From positions 3,348,001 through 3,412,000 of the forward strand of contig NC_022247.1 of NCBI RefSeq assembly GCF_000463015.1: a stretch of DNA of 64,000 bases. The letters are read 5' to 3'. Origin of the DNA: Variovorax paradoxus B4 (lineage in GTDB: Bacteria; Pseudomonadota; Gammaproteobacteria; Burkholderiales; Burkholderiaceae_C). The notes beneath the pieces are model-generated. The model did not search any database. It worked only from the letters and a program-made list of their open reading frames with translations, and had not been told where the DNA came from. Positions 53,093-60,976 of the stretch are shown piece by piece. Every line of letters starts with the position of its first letter. The stretch's first letter is position 1. Position numbers and translations under genes: made by a program.

Positions 53093-53126
53093 ACCACCCG
53101 GCATGCGGGTCCGCACCGGGCGGTTC
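53093..53126 (-). ncRNA. Group II intron domain V
   Basis: A 34-nucleotide hairpin: lower stem CCGCCCGG / CCGGGTGG, a two-base bulge and upper stem TGCGG / CCGCA with a short loop. The length, the bulge and the position between the maturase stop and domain VI match the catalytic domain V of group II ribozymes. Confidence 0.82.
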
Positions 53127-53138
53127 GAGAAGTTGAGG

Positions 53139-54512
53139 TCAGCACAGGCGGGGAACTCCAAGGCGATCGAAGTATGCGATGGTGAGCACCCGGTTCAGGC
53201 CGAGTGCGCTGTTGTGCCACCAACGGCGAGAGTTGCCAGCGATCTGGGCCGCCACGTCGCCGCTGGCGCCCAAGGCGCGCAGTTCACGGTACATGGTCGG
53301 GCCCCGACACCAGAACTTCAACTGGATGGCTCGCAAGCGGTGCCGCAACCATTCGTCCAGTCGCCGCCAGACCGAGGGCGTCTGTGCCAGTTGGAAGTAC
53401 GCCTTCCACCCCGGCAGGAACGCTTGCAGGTCCTGTGCGATCTGGTTCATGCTGCGCCCCGTCTGGCGCCGGGTTATCTGGCGAATGCGCTGCTTGTAGC
53501 GTTGCACCGCCTCCCCGGCCACGGCCAGTTTCACCTGCTTTTGCGGCGCAGCCCACAGGCAGTAGCCCAGGAACTTGCGCCCCCATGCCGTCGCCACAGC
53601 GGTCTTGGTCTCGTTGACCTTCAACCGCAGCTTGGCGTAGCAGGCGCGCACCCCGTCCAGCACCCGTTGCCCGGCACGCTCGCTCTTGACGTAGACGTTG
53701 CAATCGTCCGCGTAGCGCACGAATTTGCGCCCCCTGCGTTCGAGCGCGCGGTCCACCTCGTCGAGCAGCACGTTGGCCAGCAGCGGCGGCGACAGCGGCC
53801 CACCTTGCGGCGTGCCCTCCACGCGCATCTGCATGACCCCGTGCGCCATGATGCCGGCGTTCAGGTAGTGACGGATCAGCCGCAGCACCGCCTTGTCGGC
53901 GATTCGCTTGCCCAGCCGATCCATCAGGATGTCGTGGTTCACGCGGTCGAAGAATTTCCCCAGGTCCACGTCCACCACCACACGTCGCCCTTGCTCCACA
54001 TACTGCCTGGCCGCTTGGACCGCCTGATGCGCGCTGCGCCCCGGCCTAAAGCCGTAGCTGTGCTCGCTGAAGGTCGGATCGATGAGCGGTTGCAGCACCT
54101 GCAACAGGGCCTGCTGGATCAGCCTGTCCACCACGGTGGGAATCCCCAATTCCCGTGTCCCGCCACCCAGTTTGGGAATGCCCACGCGGCGTACCGGACT
54201 GGGCCGGTAGGTACCGTCGAGCAAGCCGCGCCGGATGTCGGGCCATTGGGTCTTCAGGTCTTCCCCCGTTTGCTGCACCGTGCGTCCATCGACGCCGGCG
54301 CTCCCCTTGTTGGCTTTGACGCGTTTCCACGCCGCCGCCATGTTGTGCTGTGCCAGTGCCTGCCCCAGCAGGTCCTCTGGCCCCCAGTGCGTGTGGTCAT
54401 GCCGCGCCGGCCGTGCTTCATCGCGCCCACGCTCCGGCGCGGCTTCACCGCGCCCTTGCGTCGGTCGCTGCGCTTGCACGCACTTCTGATGCATTGCACT
54501 TCCGGTCGGCAT
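53139..54512 (-). CDS. ltrA: Group II intron reverse transcriptase/maturase
   Basis: A 457-residue intron-encoded protein. The reverse transcriptase domains run from 'VKANKGSAGVDGRTV' through 'YGFRPGRSAHQAV' and 'DLGKFFDRVNHDILM' to the catalytic 'RYADDCNVYV'. The maturase X domain includes 'GWKAYFQLAQTPSVWRRLDEWL'. No HNH endonuclease domain follows, as in class C introns. It appears intact, so the intron may still be mobile. The start could also be ATG 54494. Confidence 0.92.
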   Translation of the reverse strand: MPTGSAMHQKCVQAQRPTQGRGEAAPERGRDEARPARHDHTHWGPEDLLGQALAQHNMAAAWKRVKANKGSAGVDGRTVQQTGEDLKTQWPDIRRGLLDGTYRPSPVRRVGIPKLGGGTRELGIPTVVDRLIQQALLQVLQPLIDPTFSEHSYGFRPGRSAHQAVQAARQYVEQGRRVVVDVDLGKFFDRVNHDILMDRLGKRIADKAVLRLIRHYLNAGIMAHGVMQMRVEGTPQGGPLSPPLLANVLLDEVDRALERRGRKFVRYADDCNVYVKSERAGQRVLDGVRACYAKLRLKVNETKTAVATAWGRKFLGYCLWAAPQKQVKLAVAGEAVQRYKQRIRQITRRQTGRSMNQIAQDLQAFLPGWKAYFQLAQTPSVWRRLDEWLRHRLRAIQLKFWCRGPTMYRELRALGASGDVAAQIAGNSRRWWHNSALGLNRVLTIAYFDRLGVPRLC

Positions 54513-54896
54513 ACCTCGTCACTGTCCTTTTCGTTTGGCCCTTCGTCGGGGAACCCGACTACTACGGCCGCTGCTGACTTCTCGCTCCGGGCAAGCCCGT
54601 CGCCCTTTCAGGCACGAGGCGAGATCTCCCCAGGCAAGAACGCGATCCTTCACTGCACAATCGCCCCATTTACGCCACCTCGCCTTGACCACAAGAGCTT
54701 CGCGGTATCGTGCCCGCTCGCCCTGCTCGGCAGCGCCTCAGATGAGGTTTGTGTACCTCGACTCGCGGTTTACGCTTCACGCTTCCTCCCCACGCTCGGT
54801 CGCCCTCACGCAGTTGCGCTTCACTTCGCTCGCTGTGGTCAGCTCGCGGGAGGACTTGCACCTCCAGGATCGCGCCCATGCTGGGCGCACACGAAA

Positions 54897-54916
54897 AACG
54901 GGCCCGAAGGCCCGTT
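54897..54916 (-). terminator. Terminator used as group II intron target
   Basis: Stem AACGGGCC / GGCCCGTT with a four-base loop; on the minus strand it is followed by a short T-run and CGT, after which the intron begins. It terminates the secreted-protein gene 54958-55308. The stem is symmetrical and could serve the plus strand too. Confidence 0.82.
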
Positions 54917-54957
54917 GTTCTTGTCGCGCAGCCGATGCATCGGCTTGCCGTCCTGGC

Positions 54958-55308
54958 TTACAGGCCAGCCTGGCGCGTGAACGACACGCTGGGCTTCTTG
55001 TAGGCTTGCGGCACTTCGTCGCGGTAGAACGCGCGGCGGTCGAGGCTGGCCAGCGGGTCATGCGCCTTGGCAACGGCTTCGGCTTGAACGGTCGCGCGGT
55101 CGGCGGTCGAGGTGAAGGCTTGTGCGCCGGCGGCGGCGCCGTCGCTGTATTCATTGCCGGCACGGGCGGCTGCAACGGCTTGCGGCGCGACTTCGGCGCG
55201 CGAAACGCCCGAGTTCACGGTCAGCACACCTTCATAGGTTTCTGCATGCGCACCGGCGACAGCCAGGAGTGAGAGGGCAGCAGCGGCGAGGACTTTCGAG
55301 GCATTCAT
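54958..55308 (-). CDS. Small secreted protein of unknown function, DUF4148-like
   Basis: A 116-residue protein with a clear Sec signal peptide ending 'AGAHAETYEG'. The mature part is rich in Ala with 'VTVNSG...SRAEV' and 'DPLASLDRRAFYRDEVPQ' segments of the kind seen in abundant small exported proteins of Burkholderiales (DUF4148-type). No catalytic residues are apparent. It is followed by a terminator into which the group II intron has inserted. Confidence 0.65.
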   Translation of the reverse strand: MNASKVLAAAALSLLAVAGAHAETYEGVLTVNSGVSRAEVAPQAVAAARAGNEYSDGAAAGAQAFTSTADRATVQAEAVAKAHDPLASLDRRAFYRDEVPQAYKKPSVSFTRQAGL

Positions 55309-55456
55309 TTCAATCTCCTAATGGGTTGGTTGGTGAGATGAAGTTTGATCCCGAAGCCCCATAAAAAAACGCCGCAAAACGAATCACGGCGTTCACGAGA
55401 TTGAAACAATCGGGCAGATGCCAAGGCACAACCTGCCCCGCAATCTTAGCCAAGGA
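55309..55456. other. Intergenic region between fmdB and the secreted-protein gene
   Basis: The 148 bases hold the start region of the secreted-protein gene (minus) and a stretch with several A-runs. An inverted GCCGC..GCGGC-like segment is seen near 55371-55392, possibly the end of the fmdB transcript. No gene is visible. Confidence 0.3.
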
Positions 55457-55804
55457 TTAGTGCGAAATCATCCAGGGCCGCTTAGCCGGCGCGGACTTGG
55501 CACCGTTCGCCGCCGTGACCGTCGCGCTGCGACGCGACGATGAACCCGAGCAGCAGCCGCAGCCCGCCGGATGCTTGAAGCGCGCGTAGTCGCGCGAGCT
55601 GCCCGGCTCGTGCCGGGCGCGCTCGTTGGTCTCCATCGCACGGCGCGTGCCCGAGGCCATCAGCGCGAGCCACGGTGCGGCCGAAAGTACGCGCGGCGAT
55701 GCACAGCCGCAGTCGGGGCACGCGGCGGGATCGTCGCGCTGGCCCGAAGGCCGCAGCGCCTCGAAGCCGCCGCACTGGCCGCAGGCGTAGTCGTAGGTGG
55801 GCAT
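55457..55804 (-). CDS. fmdB: FmdB family zinc-ribbon regulatory protein
   Basis: A 115-residue protein with the FmdB-type N-terminus 'MPTYDYACGQCGGFEALRP' and a four-Cys zinc ribbon (CGQC...CPDC). A Cys-rich loop 'GCGCCSGSSS' occurs in the C-terminal part. FmdB was described as a putative regulator next to formamidase genes. It begins seven bases after fmdA. Confidence 0.85.
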   Translation of the reverse strand: MPTYDYACGQCGGFEALRPSGQRDDPAACPDCGCASPRVLSAAPWLALMASGTRRAMETNERARHEPGSSRDYARFKHPAGCGCCSGSSSRRSATVTAANGAKSAPAKRPWMISH

Positions 55805-55811
55805 CGGCGTG

Positions 55812-57044
55812 TCAGGCCAGGTCGTGCGACAGCGGCATGTCGATGCTGCCGTCGATCATCTTCATCGGTCCCGCGGCATTCGGGTTGATGTCGAAGTCGA
55901 AGATCTGCGTGGGCAGCCAGAGCGTGGCGCAGGAGTTGGGCACGTCGACCACGCCGCTGATGTGGCCCTGTACGGGTGCCGTGCCCAGGATCGAATAGGC
56001 CTGCGCTCCCGAATAGCCGAACTTCTTCAGGTACTCGATGGCGTTCAGGCAGGCCTGGCGGTAAGCCACGTTCACGTCCAGGTAGTACTGCTTGCCGGCC
56101 TCGTCGACCGAGATGCCTTCGAAGATCAGGTAGTCGCTGTACTGCGGCGTGATCACGCTCGGCTTGAAGATCGGGTTCCTGATGCCGTACTTGGCCATGC
56201 CGCCCTTGATGAGCGTGACCTTCATGTGCACCCAGCCCGCCATCTCGATGGCGCCGCAGAAGGTGATCTCGCCGTCGCCCTGGCTGAAGTGCAGGTCGCC
56301 CACGCTGAGGCCCGCGCCGTCGACGTATACAGGGAAGAACACCTTCGAGCCGCGCGACAGGTCCTTGATGTCGCAGTTGCCGCCGTGCTCGCGCGGCGGC
56401 ACGGTGCGCGCACCTTCGGCCGCCGCCTTGGCGCGCGCCTCGCCGGTCATCCTGCCCATGTGGGCGGTGCCGGCGAACGGCGGATTGGCGAGGCCGGGCA
56501 CGCGGTCCGGGTCGGTGGCGATGAGCTTGCCTTCGCGCTCGTTCCACATGTCGAGCATCGGCTTGTCGGGCAGGCAGCCGATCAAGCCGGGGTGGATCAG
56601 GCCCGCGAAGTTCACGCCCGGCACGTGGCGCGAGCTGGTGAACATGCCCTTGAAGTCCCAGATGGATTTCTGCGCTTCGGGAAAGTGGTCGGTCAGGAAG
56701 CCGCCGCCGTTCTTCTTCGAGAAGAAGCCGTTGAAGCCCCAGAGGCTGTCCTGCTTGGCGCCGATGTCGAGCAGGTCGACCACCAGCAGGTCGCCGGGCT
56801 CGGCGCCCTTCACGCCCACGGGGCCCGAGAGGTAGTGCACGGTGCTCAGGTCGATGTCGCGCACGTCGTCTGCGCTGTCGTTGTTCTTGATGAAGCCGCC
56901 GGTCCAGTCGAAGGTCTCGAGGATGAAGTCGTCGCCCGGGTTGACCCAGCAGGCCATCGGAATGTCCGGATGCCAGCGGTTGTGGATCATCTCGTTCTCG
57001 GTGGGCGGCTTGGTCAGGTCGACCTTGATCAGCGTGTCCGTCAT
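55812..57044 (-). CDS. fmdA: Formamidase
   Basis: A 410-residue acetamidase/formamidase family enzyme starting at ATG 57044. Motifs include 'NRWHPDIP', 'SGPVGVKGAEPGDLLVVDLLD' split at the conserved Gly-Asp, 'GGNCDIKDLSRGSKVFFPVY' and 'GDGEITFCGAIE'. It hydrolyses formamide to formate and ammonia. It follows the urtABCDE-type transporter, matching the arrangement in which short amides are taken up and hydrolysed for nitrogen. Confidence 0.93.
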   Translation of the reverse strand: MTDTLIKVDLTKPPTENEMIHNRWHPDIPMACWVNPGDDFILETFDWTGGFIKNNDSADDVRDIDLSTVHYLSGPVGVKGAEPGDLLVVDLLDIGAKQDSLWGFNGFFSKKNGGGFLTDHFPEAQKSIWDFKGMFTSSRHVPGVNFAGLIHPGLIGCLPDKPMLDMWNEREGKLIATDPDRVPGLANPPFAGTAHMGRMTGEARAKAAAEGARTVPPREHGGNCDIKDLSRGSKVFFPVYVDGAGLSVGDLHFSQGDGEITFCGAIEMAGWVHMKVTLIKGGMAKYGIRNPIFKPSVITPQYSDYLIFEGISVDEAGKQYYLDVNVAYRQACLNAIEYLKKFGYSGAQAYSILGTAPVQGHISGVVDVPNSCATLWLPTQIFDFDINPNAAGPMKMIDGSIDMPLSHDLA

Positions 57045-57085
57045 ATGCAGTGGCTCCTGGTTGGGTTGTGGTTGAACGGAAAAGG

Positions 57086-57787
57086 TCAGACCGAGAGATA
57101 GGCCTTGATGTGGTCCACGTCGGTCTTGTCGCGCGCGGTCTCGTGCACGAGCCGGCCGCCTTCGATCACGAACAGCCGGTCGGCCACGTCGAGCGCGAAA
57201 CTCAGCACCTGCTCGGACACGACGATGGTGATGCCGCGCAGCTTGCGGATCTCGTTGAGGGCCTTGGCAATGTCCTTGATGATTGAAGGCTGGATACCCT
57301 CGGTGGGCTCGTCGAGCAACAGCACCTTGGGATCGGTGACGAGGGCGCGCGCAATGGCCAGCTGTTGCTGCTGGCCGCCCGAGAGGTTGCCGCCCTTGCG
57401 GCGCTTCATGTCCCACAGCACGGGGAACAGCGCGTAGATATCTTCGGGAATGCGCCTCGTCTTCGAGTTCTCCAGGCCTGTCTGGATGTTCTCTTCCACG
57501 GTCAGCGTCGGAAAGATCATCCGGCCCTGCGGCACGTAGGCAATGCCCTTGGCCACGCGGCGAAAGCTCTCGTCGCGCGACACGTCCTGCCCCGCCACTT
57601 CGATGCGCCCGCTCCTGATCGGCAGCACGCCCATGAGGCTCTTGAACAGCGTGGTCTTGCCCATGCCGTTGCGGCCCATGATGGCTATTGTTTCGTTGGC
57701 ATGGCCCTCGAAAGAGATGCCGTGCAGTGCCTCGCTCTGGCCGTAGGCTACGTGAAGGTCTTCTGCCTTCACCATGATGTTGCTCAT
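57086..57787 (-). CDS. urtE: Urea/short-amide ABC transporter ATP-binding protein UrtE
   Basis: A 233-residue LivF-type ATPase with Walker A 'MGRNGMGKTTLFKSLMG', signature 'LSGGQQQQLAIARAL' and Walker B 'VLLLDEPTEGIQPS'. The 'GMGKTT' loop and 'TEGIQPSI' are typical of UrtE. It is separated from urtD by about 200 bases that hold a repeat element, unusual for this operon. Confidence 0.9.
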   Translation of the reverse strand: MSNIMVKAEDLHVAYGQSEALHGISFEGHANETIAIMGRNGMGKTTLFKSLMGVLPIRSGRIEVAGQDVSRDESFRRVAKGIAYVPQGRMIFPTLTVEENIQTGLENSKTRRIPEDIYALFPVLWDMKRRKGGNLSGGQQQQLAIARALVTDPKVLLLDEPTEGIQPSIIKDIAKALNEIRKLRGITIVVSEQVLSFALDVADRLFVIEGGRLVHETARDKTDVDHIKAYLSV

Positions 57788-57814
57788 TTGTTGACTCCTC
57801 TACTGCTCTTGTTC

Positions 57815-57966
57815 TGGGCGCGCTGCCGGTGCTTGGCCGAGCAACGACCTTCGTGTGCAACGATCACGTCGATGGGGTGCCTTGCGCAGCGAAATCAAGG
57901 GGGAGGCCGCAGGCCGGAGGACATTCGCGGAGCAAGGTACCCCGTCGGCGGGATCGCGCCCTGAAC
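57815..57966 (-). repeat. Repeated flanking module split by element copy 3
   Basis: Read on the minus strand, this runs TGTTCAGGGC, GCGATCCCGCCGAC, then (after the element at 57871-57948) GACGTGATCGTT and a GTTGCTCGGCCAAGCACC segment. The uninterrupted equivalent is at 24106-24180. The module fills the space between urtD and urtE. Confidence 0.65.
57871..57948 (-). repeat. Dispersed palindromic element, copy 3 (nested)
   Basis: About 78 bases. The outer stem GGGGTGCCTTGC pairs with GCAAGGTACCCC; the inner GCGAA/TTCGC stem is conserved, and the apex reads GGCC-GCA-GGCC. The outer-stem sequence differs from copies 1 and 2 but the pairing is kept. GTCG (in CACGTCGAT on the left, CCGTCGGC on the right) stands at both ends, compatible with a short duplication on insertion. 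Confidence 0.75.
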
Positions 57967-57988
57967 AAAGCACAACGCGAGACTTCAT

Positions 57989-58732
<744 letters not shown>

Positions 58733-58754
58733 GGGGTGGTGGCTCCGGGTTCAG

Positions 58755-59963
58755 TCATGCGCGCTGGCTGCCGACGCCTTCAGGCAACTGCGGTTCGGGC
58801 GACGGCAATGCAGAAGGAGAACCCGGTACAGGCGGTGTTGCAGTGGATGCCGGCGGCTGCACCGCGGCTTCGCGCAGCGCCTTGCGGCGCTCCTTCCACC
58901 AGGGCCTGATCTTTTCGTCCCACAGGCCCGCGAGCCCCATCGGGAAGGCCATGGTCACGCCGATGAAGAGCCCGGCCATCAGGAACAGCCACAGGTCCGG
59001 AAAGCTCTCCGAGAACAGCGTCTTGCCCGCATTCACCAGCAGCGCGCCGTACACCGCGCCCGCCAGGCTCATGCGGCCGCCCACGGCGCAGAAGATCACC
59101 ATCTCGATCGACGGCACGATGCCCACGAAGCTCGGCGACATGAAGCCCACCTGCAGCGCGAACATCGCGCCGCCGATGCCCGAGAGTCCGGCCGCCAGGC
59201 AGAAGATGAAGACCTTGAAGTTCGACACGTCGTAGCCCGAGAAGCGCACGCGGTCTTCCTTGTCGCGCATGGCCAGCAGCAGCGTGCCGAGCTTGCTGGT
59301 CTGGATCCAGCGGCACAGCACGATGCTCGCGATCAGCAGGCCGACGCAGACGTAGTAGAGAACGTACTTGGCGCCGTCGGTGCGCGTGTCCCAGCCCAGC
59401 ATCGTCTTCAGGTCGGTCATGCCGTTGACGCCGCCCGTGTAGCCCTGCTGGCCGATGATGAGCACGGTGCAGATCAGCGCCACCGCCTGCGTGATGATCG
59501 CAAAGTACACGCCGCCCACGCGGCGCTTGAACATCGCAAAGCTCACGAGCCAGGCCAGCGCCATCGGCGCCAGCACCACCAGCGCCAGGCTCAGCGGCAG
59601 GCTCTTGAACGGCAGCCACAGCGCGGGCAGCTCGGTGATCTGGTTCCAGTCCATGAAGTCCGGAATGCCGGGCGTCGACTGGATCTTGGTCGTGACGGGG
59701 TCGGAGGCTTCGAGCTTGAGGAACATCGCCATCGCATAGCCGCCGATGCCGAAGAACACGCCCTGCCCCAGGCTCAGCACGCCGCCGTAGCCCCACACCA
59801 TCACCAGGCCGACGGCAACGAAGGCATAGGTGAGGTACTTGCCCACGAGGTTGAGGCGGAAGATGTCGAGCGACAGCGGCAGCACGACCGCCAGCAGCAG
59901 CACCAGCAGCAGCAGGCTGCCGAGCTGGTAGCGCAGGATCGAGGCCTTGATGAAATTCATCAT
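58755..59963 (-). CDS. urtC: Urea/short-amide ABC transporter permease UrtC
   Basis: A 402-residue LivM-type permease starting at the first of two adjacent ATG codons (59963), after GGAG. About ten membrane helices are visible, with the motif 'YGGVLSLGQGVFFGIGGYA' and 'GQQGYTGGVNGMTDL' typical of UrtC. A Pro/Ala-rich cytoplasmic tail of about 40 residues ends the protein. Confidence 0.92.
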   Translation of the reverse strand: MMNFIKASILRYQLGSLLLLVLLLAVVLPLSLDIFRLNLVGKYLTYAFVAVGLVMVWGYGGVLSLGQGVFFGIGGYAMAMFLKLEASDPVTTKIQSTPGIPDFMDWNQITELPALWLPFKSLPLSLALVVLAPMALAWLVSFAMFKRRVGGVYFAIITQAVALICTVLIIGQQGYTGGVNGMTDLKTMLGWDTRTDGAKYVLYYVCVGLLIASIVLCRWIQTSKLGTLLLAMRDKEDRVRFSGYDVSNFKVFIFCLAAGLSGIGGAMFALQVGFMSPSFVGIVPSIEMVIFCAVGGRMSLAGAVYGALLVNAGKTLFSESFPDLWLFLMAGLFIGVTMAFPMGLAGLWDEKIRPWWKERRKALREAAVQPPASTATPPVPGSPSALPSPEPQLPEGVGSQRA

Positions 59964-59994
59964 CGGAACGTTCTCCAGAAAGGAATCGGGTTCA

Positions 59995-60909
59995 TCAGCG
60001 ACGGACCTTGACTGCAAACAAGCCCTGCGGACGCATCATCAGGATCAGCACGATCAGCGAGAGCGTCAGCACCTTGGCCATCGAGCCGGTCATGAAGAAC
60101 TCCGAGATCGACTGCGTCTGCGCAATGCCGAAGGCCGAGACCACGGTACCCAGCAGGCTGGCGGCGCCGCCGAAGGTGACGACCAGGAAGGCATCGACGA
60201 TGTAGAGCGAGCCCGAGGTCGGCCCCGTCGAGCCGATGGTGGTGAAGGCCGCGCCCGCCATGCCGGCAATGCCGCAGCCGATGGCAAAGGTCAGGCGGTC
60301 GGTCTTCATGGTGTCGATGCCGGTCGCGTTGGCCATGGTGCGGTTGGCCACGGTGGCGCGCACGCGCAGGCCCCAGCGGCTCTTGTGCAGCGCGATCAGC
60401 ACGCCGCCGGTGACCAGCGCGGTGAGCGCGAGCACGAACAGGCCGTTGATCGGAATGTCCAGGCCCTCGTGCGGCGTCCACGAGCCCATGAGCCACTCGG
60501 GCAGCGTGGGACTCACTTCCTTCGGGCCGATGAAGGTGCGGAAGATCTGCTGCAGGCCCAGGCTCACGCCCCAGGTGGCGAGCAGCGTGTCGAGCGGGCG
60601 CTTGTAGAGATGGCGGATCAGCACCCACTCCACGATCCAGCCGACGATGAAGGCGAACACGAAGGCGAGGCCGATCGCGATCGGAAAGTAGTACGGCATG
60701 AACGCGGGCGCGAGGCTTTCGGTGACGCGCGCGGCCAGGTAGATGGAGTACGCGCCGATGGTCATGAACTCGCCATGCGCCATGTTGATCACGCCCATCT
60801 GGCCGAAGATGATCGCGAGCCCGAGGCCCATCAGCAGCAGCACCGCGAAGAGGCTCAGCCCCGCGAAGCCCTGCATGAGGCCGATGTTCATCATGTCCGA
60901 CAGAGTCAT
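59995..60909 (-). CDS. urtB: Urea/short-amide ABC transporter permease UrtB
   Basis: A 304-residue LivH-type permease with about eight membrane helices. UrtB-type motifs are 'IIFGQMGVINMAHGEFMTIGAY' (split at the conserved Asn-Met-Ala-His) and 'TVANRTMANATGIDT'. It starts 67 bases after urtA, with a palindromic repeat between them, and lies 31 bases before urtC. Confidence 0.92.
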   Translation of the reverse strand: MTLSDMMNIGLMQGFAGLSLFAVLLLMGLGLAIIFGQMGVINMAHGEFMTIGAYSIYLAARVTESLAPAFMPYYFPIAIGLAFVFAFIVGWIVEWVLIRHLYKRPLDTLLATWGVSLGLQQIFRTFIGPKEVSPTLPEWLMGSWTPHEGLDIPINGLFVLALTALVTGGVLIALHKSRWGLRVRATVANRTMANATGIDTMKTDRLTFAIGCGIAGMAGAAFTTIGSTGPTSGSLYIVDAFLVVTFGGAASLLGTVVSAFGIAQTQSISEFFMTGSMAKVLTLSLIVLILMMRPQGLFAVKVRR

Positions 60910-60928
60910 GGAGATTCCTGTATTGACT

Positions 60929-60964
60929 CCCTCTCCCGCGCGCGGGAGAGGGTTGGGGTGAGGG
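60929..60964. repeat. Palindromic repeat between urtA and urtB
   Basis: A perfect 24-base palindrome made of CCCTCTCCCGCG and its complement, followed by TTGGGGTGAGGG. I recognise this as the GGGAGAGGG-TTGGGGTGAGGG type of repeat that is dispersed in many proteobacterial genomes. In the mRNA it would form a strong hairpin after the binding-protein gene, which could stabilise the urtA message relative to the permease genes. Confidence 0.75.
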
Positions 60965-60976
60965 TCGGCGGCCTGC

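Larger units (their letters stand above)
53052..54890 (-). mobile_element. Group II intron with encoded reverse transcriptase, inserted after a terminator (class C-like)
   Basis: About 1.84 kb on the minus strand. The 5' end is at 54890 with GTGCGCCCAG, followed by the domain I segment containing GGAGGTGCAAGTCCTCC. The 3' part holds a 34-base domain V hairpin (53093-53126) and a domain VI stem GGTC/GACC with the likely branch A about seven bases from the end near 53052. It encodes a reverse transcriptase/maturase. Insertion lies three bases past the T-run of the terminator of the upstream secreted-protein gene, the habit of class C introns. The exact 3' boundary may differ by one or two bases. 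Confidence 0.85.

Noticed and set aside
52954-53136. Short plus-strand frame starting MKVKRLVPDA that runs into the intron
   Set aside because: It has no recognisable domain, is Arg/Ser-rich and crosses the intron 3' domains, so coding is unlikely.
20022-57988. Short minus-strand frames through the three repeat copies whose translations resemble one another
   Set aside because: The similarity follows from the DNA repeat. Lengths and termini differ, there are no ribosome-binding sites, and the stems show base-pairing rather than codon constraint.
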